Assembly (NCBI GenBank): GCA_903857255.1
Contig: CAIODY010000006.1
Coordinates: forward strand, 1 to 36,075
Origin: an uncultured bacterium
Lineage (GTDB): Bacteria > Bacteroidota > Bacteroidia > Chitinophagales > CAIODY01
Direction: 5' to 3'
Length of the DNA: 36,075 nt
Position numbers and translations under genes: made by a program. Under the pieces are notes generated by a model. The model was not told where the DNA came from. It saw only the letters and a list, made by a program, of their open reading frames with translations, and did not search any database. Shown here piece by piece: positions 1-8,127 of the stretch (position 1 is the stretch's first letter; every line of letters begins with the position of its first letter).

Positions 1-239
1 GAATGGATAAGGTTTTGAGTTTGCGAAGCCGCACTACGCAAAGGTTTGCGGACATAATGAATGAGTAGTAGATGGTTCATTTTAAATCTTTTTGAGGTGA
101 TAAGGGGGCTATCACGTTGAAAAACGTAAAATTTGACCACACGAAAATAAAAAACTAATTACAAATTAGCAAATTAGATGATGAGGGGATGAGGAAATGA
201 GAAGATTAGAGGATGAGGAAATTAGGAAATGAGGGAATT

Positions 240-281
240 CTTAATACTTAATACTTAATACTTGATACTTAATACTTGATA
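240..281. repeat. Six tandem heptamers CTTAATA/CTTGATA
   Basis: Six head-to-tail 7-bp units: three CTTAATA, then CTTGATA, CTTAATA, CTTGATA. A degenerate GATGAGGAAAT-type purine repeat lies directly upstream (177-237). No coding sense is apparent. It resembles the simple word repeats that occur in AT-rich spacers of this phylum. Confidence 0.9.
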
Positions 282-419
282 CAATAAAAACTTGGGAAGT
301 GTAGCTGCGCTAAAATAATTACCCACGTCAGCACCAAAAGTTTACAAAAAATAATTTCGCCTTATGATACACTATGAAAGATAAAACACATAAATTTGTG
401 TTGGAAATAAGAACATGGC

Positions 420-463
420 TTATGGCACAAAGCCAACCAAAAACGGATGGATAAGTGCCATAA
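420..463. repeat. 9-bp perfect inverted repeat upstream of the cassette
   Basis: TTATGGCAC at 420-428 is exactly complementary to GTGCCATAA at 455-463, with a 26-nt loop. It ends 18 nt before the 15-nt boundary sequence at 482-496. It could be the folded remnant of a neighbouring cassette's recombination site; the sequence alone shows only the hairpin. Confidence 0.7.
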
Positions 464-481
464 CGTGGCATCTATATACAA

Positions 482-496
482 GTTACCAGCCATTAT
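482..496. repeat. Left boundary repeat of the GmrSD-like cassette
   Basis: This 15-nt sequence, beginning GTTACCAGCC, matches the reverse complement of 2342-2356 at 14 of 15 positions; the only mismatch is position 492. In an integrated integron cassette the 5' end carries the part of its own site that pairs with the R'' box beyond the stop codon, and that is the geometry here, with GTT at the presumed crossover. The canonical GTTRRRY consensus is not met (GTTACCA), so 'integron-like' is an analogy. Confidence 0.65.
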
Positions 497-533
497 AACG
501 GACGACACAACACTAACGAACAACAAATAAAAT

Positions 534-2345
534 ATGAATTATACAGACAGAATTTTTCCAACCAACAAAGGACTGACAACTTACCTTGACGAGTTGATAG
601 CAAAAAATTATCAAATCCCGACTTTTCAGCGTGACGTTGTTTGGGAACAAGAAAACGTAAAAAAACTTTGGGACAGTATTTACAAATTTTACCCTTTGGG
701 AAGTATTCTGATTTGGAAAACTGATTTGAAACTTCAAAACCATAGACAAATAGGCGGACACCAAATAACTGATACGAATTTCAGCAGGACTGAATATCAA
801 TACATACTTGACGGACAACAGCGAACAACATCTTTGCTGACTTCATTGTATGGCGGAACTATTGAAAACAGACCGAATTTCAACCCGTTACTATATGTGG
901 ACTTGACAATTCCACCAGACAACGAAATTGATGATGAAAGTTATCGCAACAGGTTTCTTTTTTGGAATGACATTGACGACAGAAATGGAGAAATTCGACC
1001 GAACATCGGAAAGAAAAAAAGATTTGATGATGGGTTAATTGTAAAACTTATTGACATCAAAAACAATTTTACAACGGTTCAAACAAGCGTTTTTAATAGC
1101 GAACTTGTAAATAAAGACTTCAATCACACCATACTTGCCGAACTTTCAAAAATCAAAGGAGTGCTTGACAACTACCGAATTTCTTTTATTGAAGTAAAAG
1201 GAATACAAGTTTCGGAAGTATGCCAAATATTTGAACGTATTAACCAAGCAGGCAAACCGCTTAACATATTTGACATCGTTGTTGCTAAAACATTTAAACC
1301 TTCAGTTCAGCAAACAGCAACTGCACAAGCCGACAATGGATTTTATCTACGTGATTTAATTGACGACTTTAGAGGACACAACAACAGTGAATTTTTAAAA
1401 ATCAGCGACATTGATTATTTGCAAATTCTTGCGGTTTTAATAAATCAAAATGTTCCAAACAGCGGAGTTAGAAATATTACAGACCGTTATTTGAACGAAA
1501 TAAAAACCGAACACATTTTAGCGGTTTGGGAAGAGACAAAAATTGCAATGCTAAAAACATTCGACTTTTTCGAGAACCATTTACATTTGAAAACACCTTA
1601 TTTAATTCCGTTTCGTTATTTCTACTTTACAATTACAGCATACTTTTATAAAAACAGTTCGCCAAATTATGACTTCTTAAAAAAGTATTTTTGGTTTAAT
1701 AGTTTCCACAATGACGACTTGTTAAGTAATACAACACAGTTGGCTCAACACATCGAATTTTTAAACAACGAAAAAACTAAACAACCTTATCAATTTGACA
1801 GGTTCTTAATTGACAAGCAAAAACTTCGTTCAGCAACTTACAGTTCAAAAGGTAGAATGAGTAGAGCTGTCCTATCTCTTTATGCAAGTGCTCAACCAAA
1901 AGACTGGGAACATTGCGACAGAGACGTTTTAGTTCAGAACTTTTTCTTTACAACGGACAAACCAAATTTGCATCATATTTTCCCGACAAATTCAGAATAC
2001 GTTTTAAACAATCAGCATAAAAACAAAATCACAAGCGATAGTTTAATGAACATCGCTTATTTGACACAAATAACGAACCTTGATATAACCAATAGAAATC
2101 CGCTTGAGTATATGAAAGACTATGACAAGCCGGAATACATTGCAATTATGCCTACACATCTACTTTCAATAAACATTTTAGAATGGGCAAGAGCAGACGA
2201 AATGCCTGACAACGCAATTGACATATTTATTGAGAGCAGAGTAACAACAATTTTGACAGACCTAAAAACAAAACTAAACGGACTGACATTTGACGAAATG
2301 GACACGATGGAAATTAAAGAACCTGTGACGACAGAACAAGAATAA
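534..2345 (+). CDS. DUF262/DUF1524 GmrSD-like nuclease
   Basis: Predicted 603-residue single-chain protein of the GmrSD type, a family known for NTP-dependent type IV restriction of modified phage DNA. The N-terminal DUF262 (ParB-like fold) part has the YQIPTFQRDVVW stretch (residues 26-37, R33) and the DGQQR motif (93-97). A FERINQAGKPL motif closes that domain. The C-terminal part has an HHIFP motif (480-484), then N..YLT and N..NP elements, as in the DUF1524 HNH-like nuclease. It starts at an ATG 37 nt after the left boundary repeat, and its TAA lies inside the right one. No partner gene is adjacent. The family assignment is firm; target specificity is unknown, and other DUF262 proteins are toxins or phosphorothioate-linked defence components. 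Confidence 0.85.
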   Translation: MNYTDRIFPTNKGLTTYLDELIAKNYQIPTFQRDVVWEQENVKKLWDSIYKFYPLGSILIWKTDLKLQNHRQIGGHQITDTNFSRTEYQYILDGQQRTTSLLTSLYGGTIENRPNFNPLLYVDLTIPPDNEIDDESYRNRFLFWNDIDDRNGEIRPNIGKKKRFDDGLIVKLIDIKNNFTTVQTSVFNSELVNKDFNHTILAELSKIKGVLDNYRISFIEVKGIQVSEVCQIFERINQAGKPLNIFDIVVAKTFKPSVQQTATAQADNGFYLRDLIDDFRGHNNSEFLKISDIDYLQILAVLINQNVPNSGVRNITDRYLNEIKTEHILAVWEETKIAMLKTFDFFENHLHLKTPYLIPFRYFYFTITAYFYKNSSPNYDFLKKYFWFNSFHNDDLLSNTTQLAQHIEFLNNEKTKQPYQFDRFLIDKQKLRSATYSSKGRMSRAVLSLYASAQPKDWEHCDRDVLVQNFFFTTDKPNLHHIFPTNSEYVLNNQHKNKITSDSLMNIAYLTQITNLDITNRNPLEYMKDYDKPEYIAIMPTHLLSINILEWARADEMPDNAIDIFIESRVTTILTDLKTKLNGLTFDEMDTMEIKEPVTTEQE

Positions 2346-2475
2346 CGGCTGGTAACACGGGTTTGGCAAAAGTGGCGGTTCAGTGCTCCGCAGACACATT
2401 GGTGGTTAATCAAAGCTTGGTTCTCCGCATCAACATTTGTGGTGAAAATCGCCACCTTCGCCAAGCCCGAAACCG
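2342..2475. other. attC-like folded recombination site
   Basis: Imperfect palindrome of about 134 bp covering the stop codon of the GmrSD-like gene. CGGGTTTGGC (2358-2367) pairs with GCCAAGCCCG (2460-2469) with one G-T wobble. Inside it AAAAGTGGCGGTT (2368-2380) nearly matches the reverse complement of 2447-2459. The outer arm 2342-2356 pairs with the sequence at 482-496 instead of local DNA, as expected for the R'' box of an integrated cassette. The GTT at 2474-2476 would be the crossover to the next unit. Two degenerate 37-nt direct repeats (CTCCGCA at 2386 and 2423) fill the loop. No integrase gene lies in the window. Confidence 0.6.
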
Positions 2476-2520
2476 TTAGCGGCGATTATTGCAAACGGCG
2501 GGGCGGACATGAAACATTGA

Positions 2521-4716
2521 TTGAGTCAGGCACAATCATCCATTGAAGCGCTAAGAAGTGCTATACAGAATTACAATTTAAAGGATTTTGAATCAACATT
2601 AGATGATTGTAATGATGCTATAAAATTAGATGATACACTTGCCTTAGCCTATTATTTAAGAGGGATAGCAAAAATGGAATTGAAAGATGATTCTGGTTCG
2701 ATAAAAGATTTTTCAACTTATTTGCAAATGCGCCCCAACGATGCAAATGTATATTATTATAGAGCTTATGTAGAAGAGCGAATTGATGATTATAAAAGTG
2801 AATTATCAGATTGTAATAAAGCACTACTTTTAGATAAAAAACTGAAGGAGGTGTACACCTTAAAAGCCACCGCCGAACACTATTTAAAAGATTACAAAAA
2901 CAGCAATCGCGATTTCGATAAAGTTATAAAGAAATATCCCAAAGGCTGGGATTTATATTATTTACGAGCCTTCAACTATTTTTATTTAACTAACTATAAA
3001 GCCGCTTTAAAAGATTTTTCAAAAGCATATCAACTCAACCCCGATAACAATCAAATTCTTTACAACAAGGCTTTAACTCACTATCACTTAAAACAGTATC
3101 CCATTGCTATTGAGTTATGCACTAAATTATTGAAAAGAGATTCTGCCTATACCCTTGCTTATTCATTAAGAGGGTCTTGTAGATTTGATTTGAGCGAATA
3201 CAAAAAAGCTTTACCCGACTATACAAAGGCTTATGAACTTGAACCTAATGACGATGAAACATTATACAACTTGGGTAATGTAAGAAAAGAATTGGGGGAT
3301 TATCATGGTGCAATTGCAGCAGATAATTTGCTGATAAAAGTTAACTCACAATATCCTTATGCTTTTGAAAATAGAGCCAATGCTTATTACGAACTGAAAC
3401 AATATCATCAAGCAATTGTAGATTATGATAGTGCATTAGTGATTAATCATAGCAACGAAAATGCTTTGTACTTTGCTGCGTATTCAAAATATGAATTGCA
3501 CGATTATCAAGGAGCCATTGCTTATTTTGATAGGTTTATTGCACTCAATGATACAAAAGCTGATGCTTTTTATACACGAGCAGAATCAAAAGTATATGCC
3601 GGAAACAATCAAAGTGCATCAGCTGATTATGAAAAAGCAGTTGCACTTGCTCCCCATAATGATGAGTATTGGCACAATTGTGGAATTAACTATCGCGATT
3701 TGAAAGATTATAAGAATGCTATGAGAGCCTATAATAATGCTATCAGCATAAACCCCAACAATGTAAATGTATATGAAGCAAGGGGTGAATTGGAAAACGA
3801 AATGAAACTGAATAAAGAAGCCATTGATGATTTCACAAAAGAAATCAACTTAAATCCTTCAAGTGCCATTGCTTACACCATGAGAGGTTTATGTAAAGGT
3901 GAAATGGGCGATTTAAAAAACTCATTGATTGATATAAATAAAGCAATAGAAATTGATTCAACATATGATGAAGCCTATATGAATAGAGCAGTTTGTAAAG
4001 CATTGATGAATGATTTGAAAGGTGCTATTGAAGACAACAACAAAGCTATTGCCATTAACCCTAAAGCAATATCAGCCTATCATAATAGAGCAGTTGATAG
4101 ACTTGAACTACAAGACACCATAGGAGCAATAAGTGATTACGAAATGCTTGTAAAAATTAATCCAAAAGATATTGATAGTTATTTGGAATCAGCATCCTTA
4201 AAGCGTAAAAAAGGAATGTATCAATCAGCAAAAAATGATTGTATTGCTGCCTCGAATATTGATTCAACCAATGCAGATGTTTATTTTGAATGGGCAAGAG
4301 TGGGTACAAAATTAGAAGACCATAAAGCTGCATTACAACATGGCTTGTTATCATTAAGCTATGAAAAAGAAAAGGATGAAGTTACTTATAATAATGTAGG
4401 CTTTTATTATTCTGAATTGCTAAATTATGATAGTGCTATTCTGTATTATGACAAAGCCATTGTCTTAAATCCTAAATATGCCAATTGTATTTGCGAACGT
4501 GGCATTTGTAAATCAAAACTCAATCGTTATAAAGAGGCACTAGCTGACTTCGATTTAACCATTGTTATTAACGCTAAACATATTGATGCCTACTACCAAC
4601 GAGGGTTAACAAAGCTTAAACTATTAGATAAAGTAGGTGCTTGTGCTGATTTACTAAAAGCGATTGAGATAGGAAATAAAGAGGCACAAGCTATTTACAA
4701 CGATAATTGTAAGTGA
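2521..4716 (+). CDS. Giant tetratricopeptide-repeat protein
   Basis: Predicted 731 residues built almost wholly of about 20 tandem 34-residue TPRs (recurring A..Y..RG, L.DY..A..D and NP/D patterns), which form a superhelical protein-binding scaffold. No signal peptide, membrane segment or enzymatic domain is visible, so partner and location are unknown. The start is doubtful: the only candidate near the N-terminus is TTG at 2521, directly preceded by an in-frame TGA. An in-frame ATG at 2509 would give only three codons before that TGA. Because the attC-like element ends just upstream, the original 5' end, possibly with an export signal, may have been lost. A bidirectional terminator-like hairpin follows at 4783-4808. 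Confidence 0.8.
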   Translation: MSQAQSSIEALRSAIQNYNLKDFESTLDDCNDAIKLDDTLALAYYLRGIAKMELKDDSGSIKDFSTYLQMRPNDANVYYYRAYVEERIDDYKSELSDCNKALLLDKKLKEVYTLKATAEHYLKDYKNSNRDFDKVIKKYPKGWDLYYLRAFNYFYLTNYKAALKDFSKAYQLNPDNNQILYNKALTHYHLKQYPIAIELCTKLLKRDSAYTLAYSLRGSCRFDLSEYKKALPDYTKAYELEPNDDETLYNLGNVRKELGDYHGAIAADNLLIKVNSQYPYAFENRANAYYELKQYHQAIVDYDSALVINHSNENALYFAAYSKYELHDYQGAIAYFDRFIALNDTKADAFYTRAESKVYAGNNQSASADYEKAVALAPHNDEYWHNCGINYRDLKDYKNAMRAYNNAISINPNNVNVYEARGELENEMKLNKEAIDDFTKEINLNPSSAIAYTMRGLCKGEMGDLKNSLIDINKAIEIDSTYDEAYMNRAVCKALMNDLKGAIEDNNKAIAINPKAISAYHNRAVDRLELQDTIGAISDYEMLVKINPKDIDSYLESASLKRKKGMYQSAKNDCIAASNIDSTNADVYFEWARVGTKLEDHKAALQHGLLSLSYEKEKDEVTYNNVGFYYSELLNYDSAILYYDKAIVLNPKYANCICERGICKSKLNRYKEALADFDLTIVINAKHIDAYYQRGLTKLKLLDKVGACADLLKAIEIGNKEAQAIYNDNCK

Positions 4717-4782
4717 TTTTTCAGATTGTTATTTTCACCAATCATCCTCCCTTTTTGGTTGAAATACTTTCTTCAAAAAAAG

Positions 4783-4808
4783 ACGCCCAATCATTTCCGA
4801 TTGAGCGT
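4783..4808. terminator. Intrinsic terminator after the TPR gene
   Basis: ACGCCCAATC (4783-4792) pairs with GATTGAGCGT (4799-4808) with one central mismatch and a 6-nt loop. TTTT follows, and an A-rich run (4775-4781) precedes, so it could work in both directions. It lies about 65 bp after the TPR stop codon. The rest of 4717-5007 shows no gene I would defend. Confidence 0.65.
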
Positions 4809-5007
4809 TTTGAATTTCATTCAAATTCTCCTTCTCCCTCAATGTTCTTCCAAATTTGTAATTCGGCATTAATATTTGCCGATTTCACAAGCGAAGCAAA
4901 CCGATGAACACTCTAAAAAATAATTCACAGTAATAATTCGTCTGTTACATTTGTTGAGCTACAAACTCGGCAGAACAATGTACTGACTAAACATTTTATA
5001 CTACACC

Positions 5008-5493
5008 ATGAAACCCACTCTACTTTTTTCCTCTTTACTTATTCTATTTGCCTGCAATCATTCGGCAGAGCAAAACAATAGCATGCAACAGCGCATAGAT
5101 AGTTTGCAAACAAAACTAACTACTGCCTACAAACCCGGCTTTGGTGAATTCATGAGTAGCATACAAACCCATCATGCCAAATTATGGTGGGCAGGGCAAC
5201 ATAAAAACTGGCAATTAGCCGATTTTGAAATGCACGAAATTATGGAAGCCACTACTGCCATTCAGCAATATGAAACCGATAGAAAAGAAAGCAAAAGCAT
5301 CCCCATGTTGCAGCCTGCATTAGATAGTGTGAACAATGCTATTCAGCAAAAAAATACGGTATTGTTTAATAGCAGTTATACACTGCTCACCAATACTTGC
5401 AATGCTTGTCATCAAGCCAATAACTTTGCTTTTAATAAAGTGAAAATTCCTTCGGTCAATACTTTTAGCAATCAGGATTTTGAAATAAAATGA
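5008..5493 (+). CDS. Single-haem c-type cytochrome lipoprotein
   Basis: 161-residue predicted exported lipoprotein: hydrophobic signal with lipobox LFAC (Cys16), then a mostly helical region and one CNACH motif (residues 131-135), which fits the CXXCH covalent haem c site. The long helical stretch before a C-terminal CXXCH resembles cytochrome c'-like four-helix proteins, but I cannot assign the class with certainty. It probably sits on an envelope membrane facing the periplasm and may act in electron transfer or gas sensing. The ATG at 5008 puts the signal peptide at the very start. It is monocistronic, 77 bp before the next gene. The lone CcmC/CcsA-type gene near 29.3 kb could serve cytochrome maturation, but no direct link is shown. 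Confidence 0.75.
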   Translation: MKPTLLFSSLLILFACNHSAEQNNSMQQRIDSLQTKLTTAYKPGFGEFMSSIQTHHAKLWWAGQHKNWQLADFEMHEIMEATTAIQQYETDRKESKSIPMLQPALDSVNNAIQQKNTVLFNSSYTLLTNTCNACHQANNFAFNKVKIPSVNTFSNQDFEIK

Positions 5494-5570
5494 CGGTGCC
5501 TTAAAAAAACCATTTCGCTTTTATTCTGCTAATCGTTTTATCTTTAGGGCAATAGTATTCAGCAAAAAAT

Positions 5571-6299
5571 ATGTTTAGGCACTACAACAAAACACGAACT
5601 CTTAGTCACAATTTAAAAATTGCATCGTTGTTGTCGTTTGTGGCAGGGTGTGTAAATGTTGCCGGGTTTTTAGCCGTGCAAAAGCTCACTACTAATGTAA
5701 CAGGGCATTTTGCTTTTTTTGTAGATGAAGTTTTCAAATTGAATTTCTGGCAGGGGTTTATTTATTTTTTGTACATCCTTTTCTTTTTTATGGGTTCATT
5801 TGTTTCTAATTTCATTATTGAAATCATTGCAAAAAAAAGCGACCATTATATCTATATCGTTCCAGCATCCATCGAATGTTTGATTTTGTTTTCAGTAGCA
5901 TTTTTCGGGCAACAATTAATAGCCCACTATCCCAATGTGATTGCTTTTAGTTTGTTGTTTGCCATGGGCTTGCAAAATTCGATGGTAACTACTATTTCAA
6001 AAGCCAGCGTCAGAACTACCCATTTAACAGGTTTATTTACTGATTTGGGTATTGAACTATCGCAATTGTTTTTTTATAAAACACTTGAACAACGTCATCA
6101 ACTTTTATCATCCATTAAATTGCGCCTCACCATTATCAGTTTCTTTTTTATTGGTGGTATCATTGGTGGTATATTTTATTCCAGCTTGCAACTGCATGTG
6201 TTAACCATTGCTGCTGCTACATTAGCCGTTGGTTTAATTTACGACAGCGTAAAATTTCGTGTGCTTTTATTGCACCGAAAACTAAAAGGAAACGGATGA
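5571..6299 (+). CDS. DUF1275 (YoaK-like) membrane protein
   Basis: 242-residue polytopic inner-membrane protein of the DUF1275/YoaK family. It has about six hydrophobic segments and the family patterns NVTGHFAFF near residue 45 and GLQNSMVTTISKASVRTTHLTG around 135-155. The short basic N-terminus precedes the first membrane helix, supporting the ATG at 5571. The biochemical role of the family is unsettled, and proposals of transport are not tested here. It is alone between a cytochrome lipoprotein and the convergent purB. No cytoplasmic domain is fused. Confidence 0.85.
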   Translation: MFRHYNKTRTLSHNLKIASLLSFVAGCVNVAGFLAVQKLTTNVTGHFAFFVDEVFKLNFWQGFIYFLYILFFFMGSFVSNFIIEIIAKKSDHYIYIVPASIECLILFSVAFFGQQLIAHYPNVIAFSLLFAMGLQNSMVTTISKASVRTTHLTGLFTDLGIELSQLFFYKTLEQRHQLLSSIKLRLTIISFFFIGGIIGGIFYSSLQLHVLTIAAATLAVGLIYDSVKFRVLLLHRKLKGNG

Positions 6300-6510
6300 C
6301 ATTACTTATATTTGATTCAGCTAAAAAATCAATTTTATGCAAAAAATAGTTGCACCCTATAGGCAACAAGTTGTATTAGTTTTCGCGAAGCTGAAGCATT
6401 TCATCTAACCTTTTCCGTCAAAGCTATAAGAAGCATCGATTCAATAGTCAGCAGGTTAGTTTCTTAGGTGAAAAGATTTTAGAAAAACAATTTTCCATGT
6501 ATTAACGCCA

Positions 6511-7854
6511 TTAAATTCCAGCATAATTATGTGGTGTAATTTGCTTTAATTCGTACTTGATGTTATCAGGCACACTCAATCCGTCAATAAACTGATGCAT
6601 CATTTGTTGATTAACATTTTCAGCACCACGGGTTAAAGCCTTCAAGGCTTCATAAGGCGCAGGAAAGTTTTCGCGGCGCAAAACTGTTTGAATAGCTTCG
6701 GCAATAATCATCCAGTTATTTTCTAAATCAGTTTCAATGGCTTTAGCATTCAACACCAATTTTGATAACCCTTTTTGAATAGAATCAATGCTGATTTGAA
6801 TGTGCGCTGCTGGCACACCAATGTTTCTCAACACAGTTGAATCGGTTAAATCGCGTTGTAATCGGCTGATGGGCAGCTTTTCTGAAAGATGCGATAGCAA
6901 AGCATTTGCAATGCCCAAATTGCCTTCAGCATTTTCAAAATCAATCGGGTTTACTTTATGCGGCATAGCTGATGAACCCACTTCATCTTTCTTAGTTTTT
7001 TGTTTGAAATATTCTAAGCTGATGTATTGCCAAATATCGCGGCAGGCATCTATCAATATAATATTAATGCGGCGCAAATTATCAAACAAGGCAGCCAACG
7101 AATCGTAATGTTCGATTTGTGTGGTGAATTGCATGCGCTTTAAGCCTAAATTTTTATCTACAAACTGATTGGCAAATTGTTTCCAATTGATGTCGGCAAA
7201 GGCAACATGATGGGCATTAAAATTACCCGTTGCACCACCAAATTTTGCCGCAAACGGAATGTTAGATATGCCAGCAATTTGATTTTCTAATCGCTCAACA
7301 AATACCATCAACTCTTTTCCCAATCGAGTTGGCGAAGCAGGCTGACCATGCGTATGGGCTAACATCACTACCCTATCCCATTCATTTGCTAATGATTTAA
7401 TGGTAGCAGTTAATTGATTTATTTCGGGTAAATATTTTTCTTCCACCCAGTTTTTTACAGATAGCGGAATGGCTGTGTTGTTAATGTCTTGCGATGTTAA
7501 ACCAAAATGAATAAACTCTTTGGCGTTGCCCAAATTGAGTTCATCCATTTTTTCTTTCAAAAAATATTCCACCGCTTTCACATCATGATTCGTAATTTTT
7601 TCGGTAGCTTTTATTTTCAAAGCATCGGCTTCGCTAAAGTTTTTATAAATGTTGCGTAAGGCTGCAAACACTGATTTATCAATACTTACAAGATTAGGCA
7701 AAGGCAGTTCGCACAAAGCAATAAAATATTCTACTTCTACCAAAACACGATATTTGATTAACCCAAATTCGGAGAAATAAACGGCTAATGATTGTGTACG
7801 ATTGCGATAACGCCCATCTATGGGGCTAATGGCGGTCAGTTCGTTGAGTTGCAT
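6511..7854 (-). CDS. purB: Adenylosuccinate lyase
   Basis: 447-residue fumarase/aspartase-superfamily lyase that acts twice in purine synthesis: it releases fumarate from SAICAR and from adenylosuccinate. The signature GSSAMPHKVNP with its mobile catalytic serine loop is present, as are the THGQPASPTRLG segment carrying the catalytic histidine and the N-terminal LTAISPIDGRYR. Length and motifs match the longer gamma-proteobacterial/Bacteroidota type. It is cytoplasmic and tetrameric in the family. The gene stands alone on the minus strand, with 211 bp to the convergent DUF1275 gene and a 273-bp divergent spacer to the metallohydrolase gene. No truncation or missing key residue is seen. Confidence 0.97.
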   Translation of the reverse strand: MQLNELTAISPIDGRYRNRTQSLAVYFSEFGLIKYRVLVEVEYFIALCELPLPNLVSIDKSVFAALRNIYKNFSEADALKIKATEKITNHDVKAVEYFLKEKMDELNLGNAKEFIHFGLTSQDINNTAIPLSVKNWVEEKYLPEINQLTATIKSLANEWDRVVMLAHTHGQPASPTRLGKELMVFVERLENQIAGISNIPFAAKFGGATGNFNAHHVAFADINWKQFANQFVDKNLGLKRMQFTTQIEHYDSLAALFDNLRRINIILIDACRDIWQYISLEYFKQKTKKDEVGSSAMPHKVNPIDFENAEGNLGIANALLSHLSEKLPISRLQRDLTDSTVLRNIGVPAAHIQISIDSIQKGLSKLVLNAKAIETDLENNWMIIAEAIQTVLRRENFPAPYEALKALTRGAENVNQQMMHQFIDGLSVPDNIKYELKQITPHNYAGI

Positions 7855-8127
7855 AATGGCAAAGGTAAAATTATTTCAAAGTAGATGATTTAATGCAGCT
7901 AATATTTTTGAGCGATTTTTATCATTGATTCATTCTTTCACAAATTTTGTATTGCTCACCTTGTCATTAGCATCGGTGATTTAGAGAACGCAGATGCCAC
8001 CTATCAAAGAAGTTGCAGCATATTATGGGTTCTTCATTACAACCTTAGTTAAATTATTGTAGAACAATGCTATCCAGACTATAACAAACTAATTTTAGAA
8101 CTACATTTGCACTCAATTTTTTTCGAC

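Larger units (their letters stand above)
1..533. other. Gene-poor, repeat-rich leader region
   Basis: I see no convincing coding sequence in these 533 bases. The first 50 bases contain TTTGCG three times in direct or inverted form (20-25, 37-42 inverted, 45-50), able to form a small hairpin. A purine-rich stretch of GATGAGG/GAAATGAG words follows (about 177-237), then six heptamers (240-281). A 9-bp perfect inverted repeat lies at 420-428/455-463. The last 52 bases start with the 15-nt sequence that mirrors the end of the next gene. The region looks like accumulated mobile or repetitive DNA rather than a decayed gene. Confidence 0.6.

Noticed and set aside
513-818. Minus-strand ORF over the start of the GmrSD-like gene
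   Set aside because: It is the antisense shadow of a gene with strong conserved motifs.
4713-4907. Short plus-strand ORF after the TPR gene
   Set aside because: It runs through the terminator hairpin, has no homology-like motif and no plausible leader.
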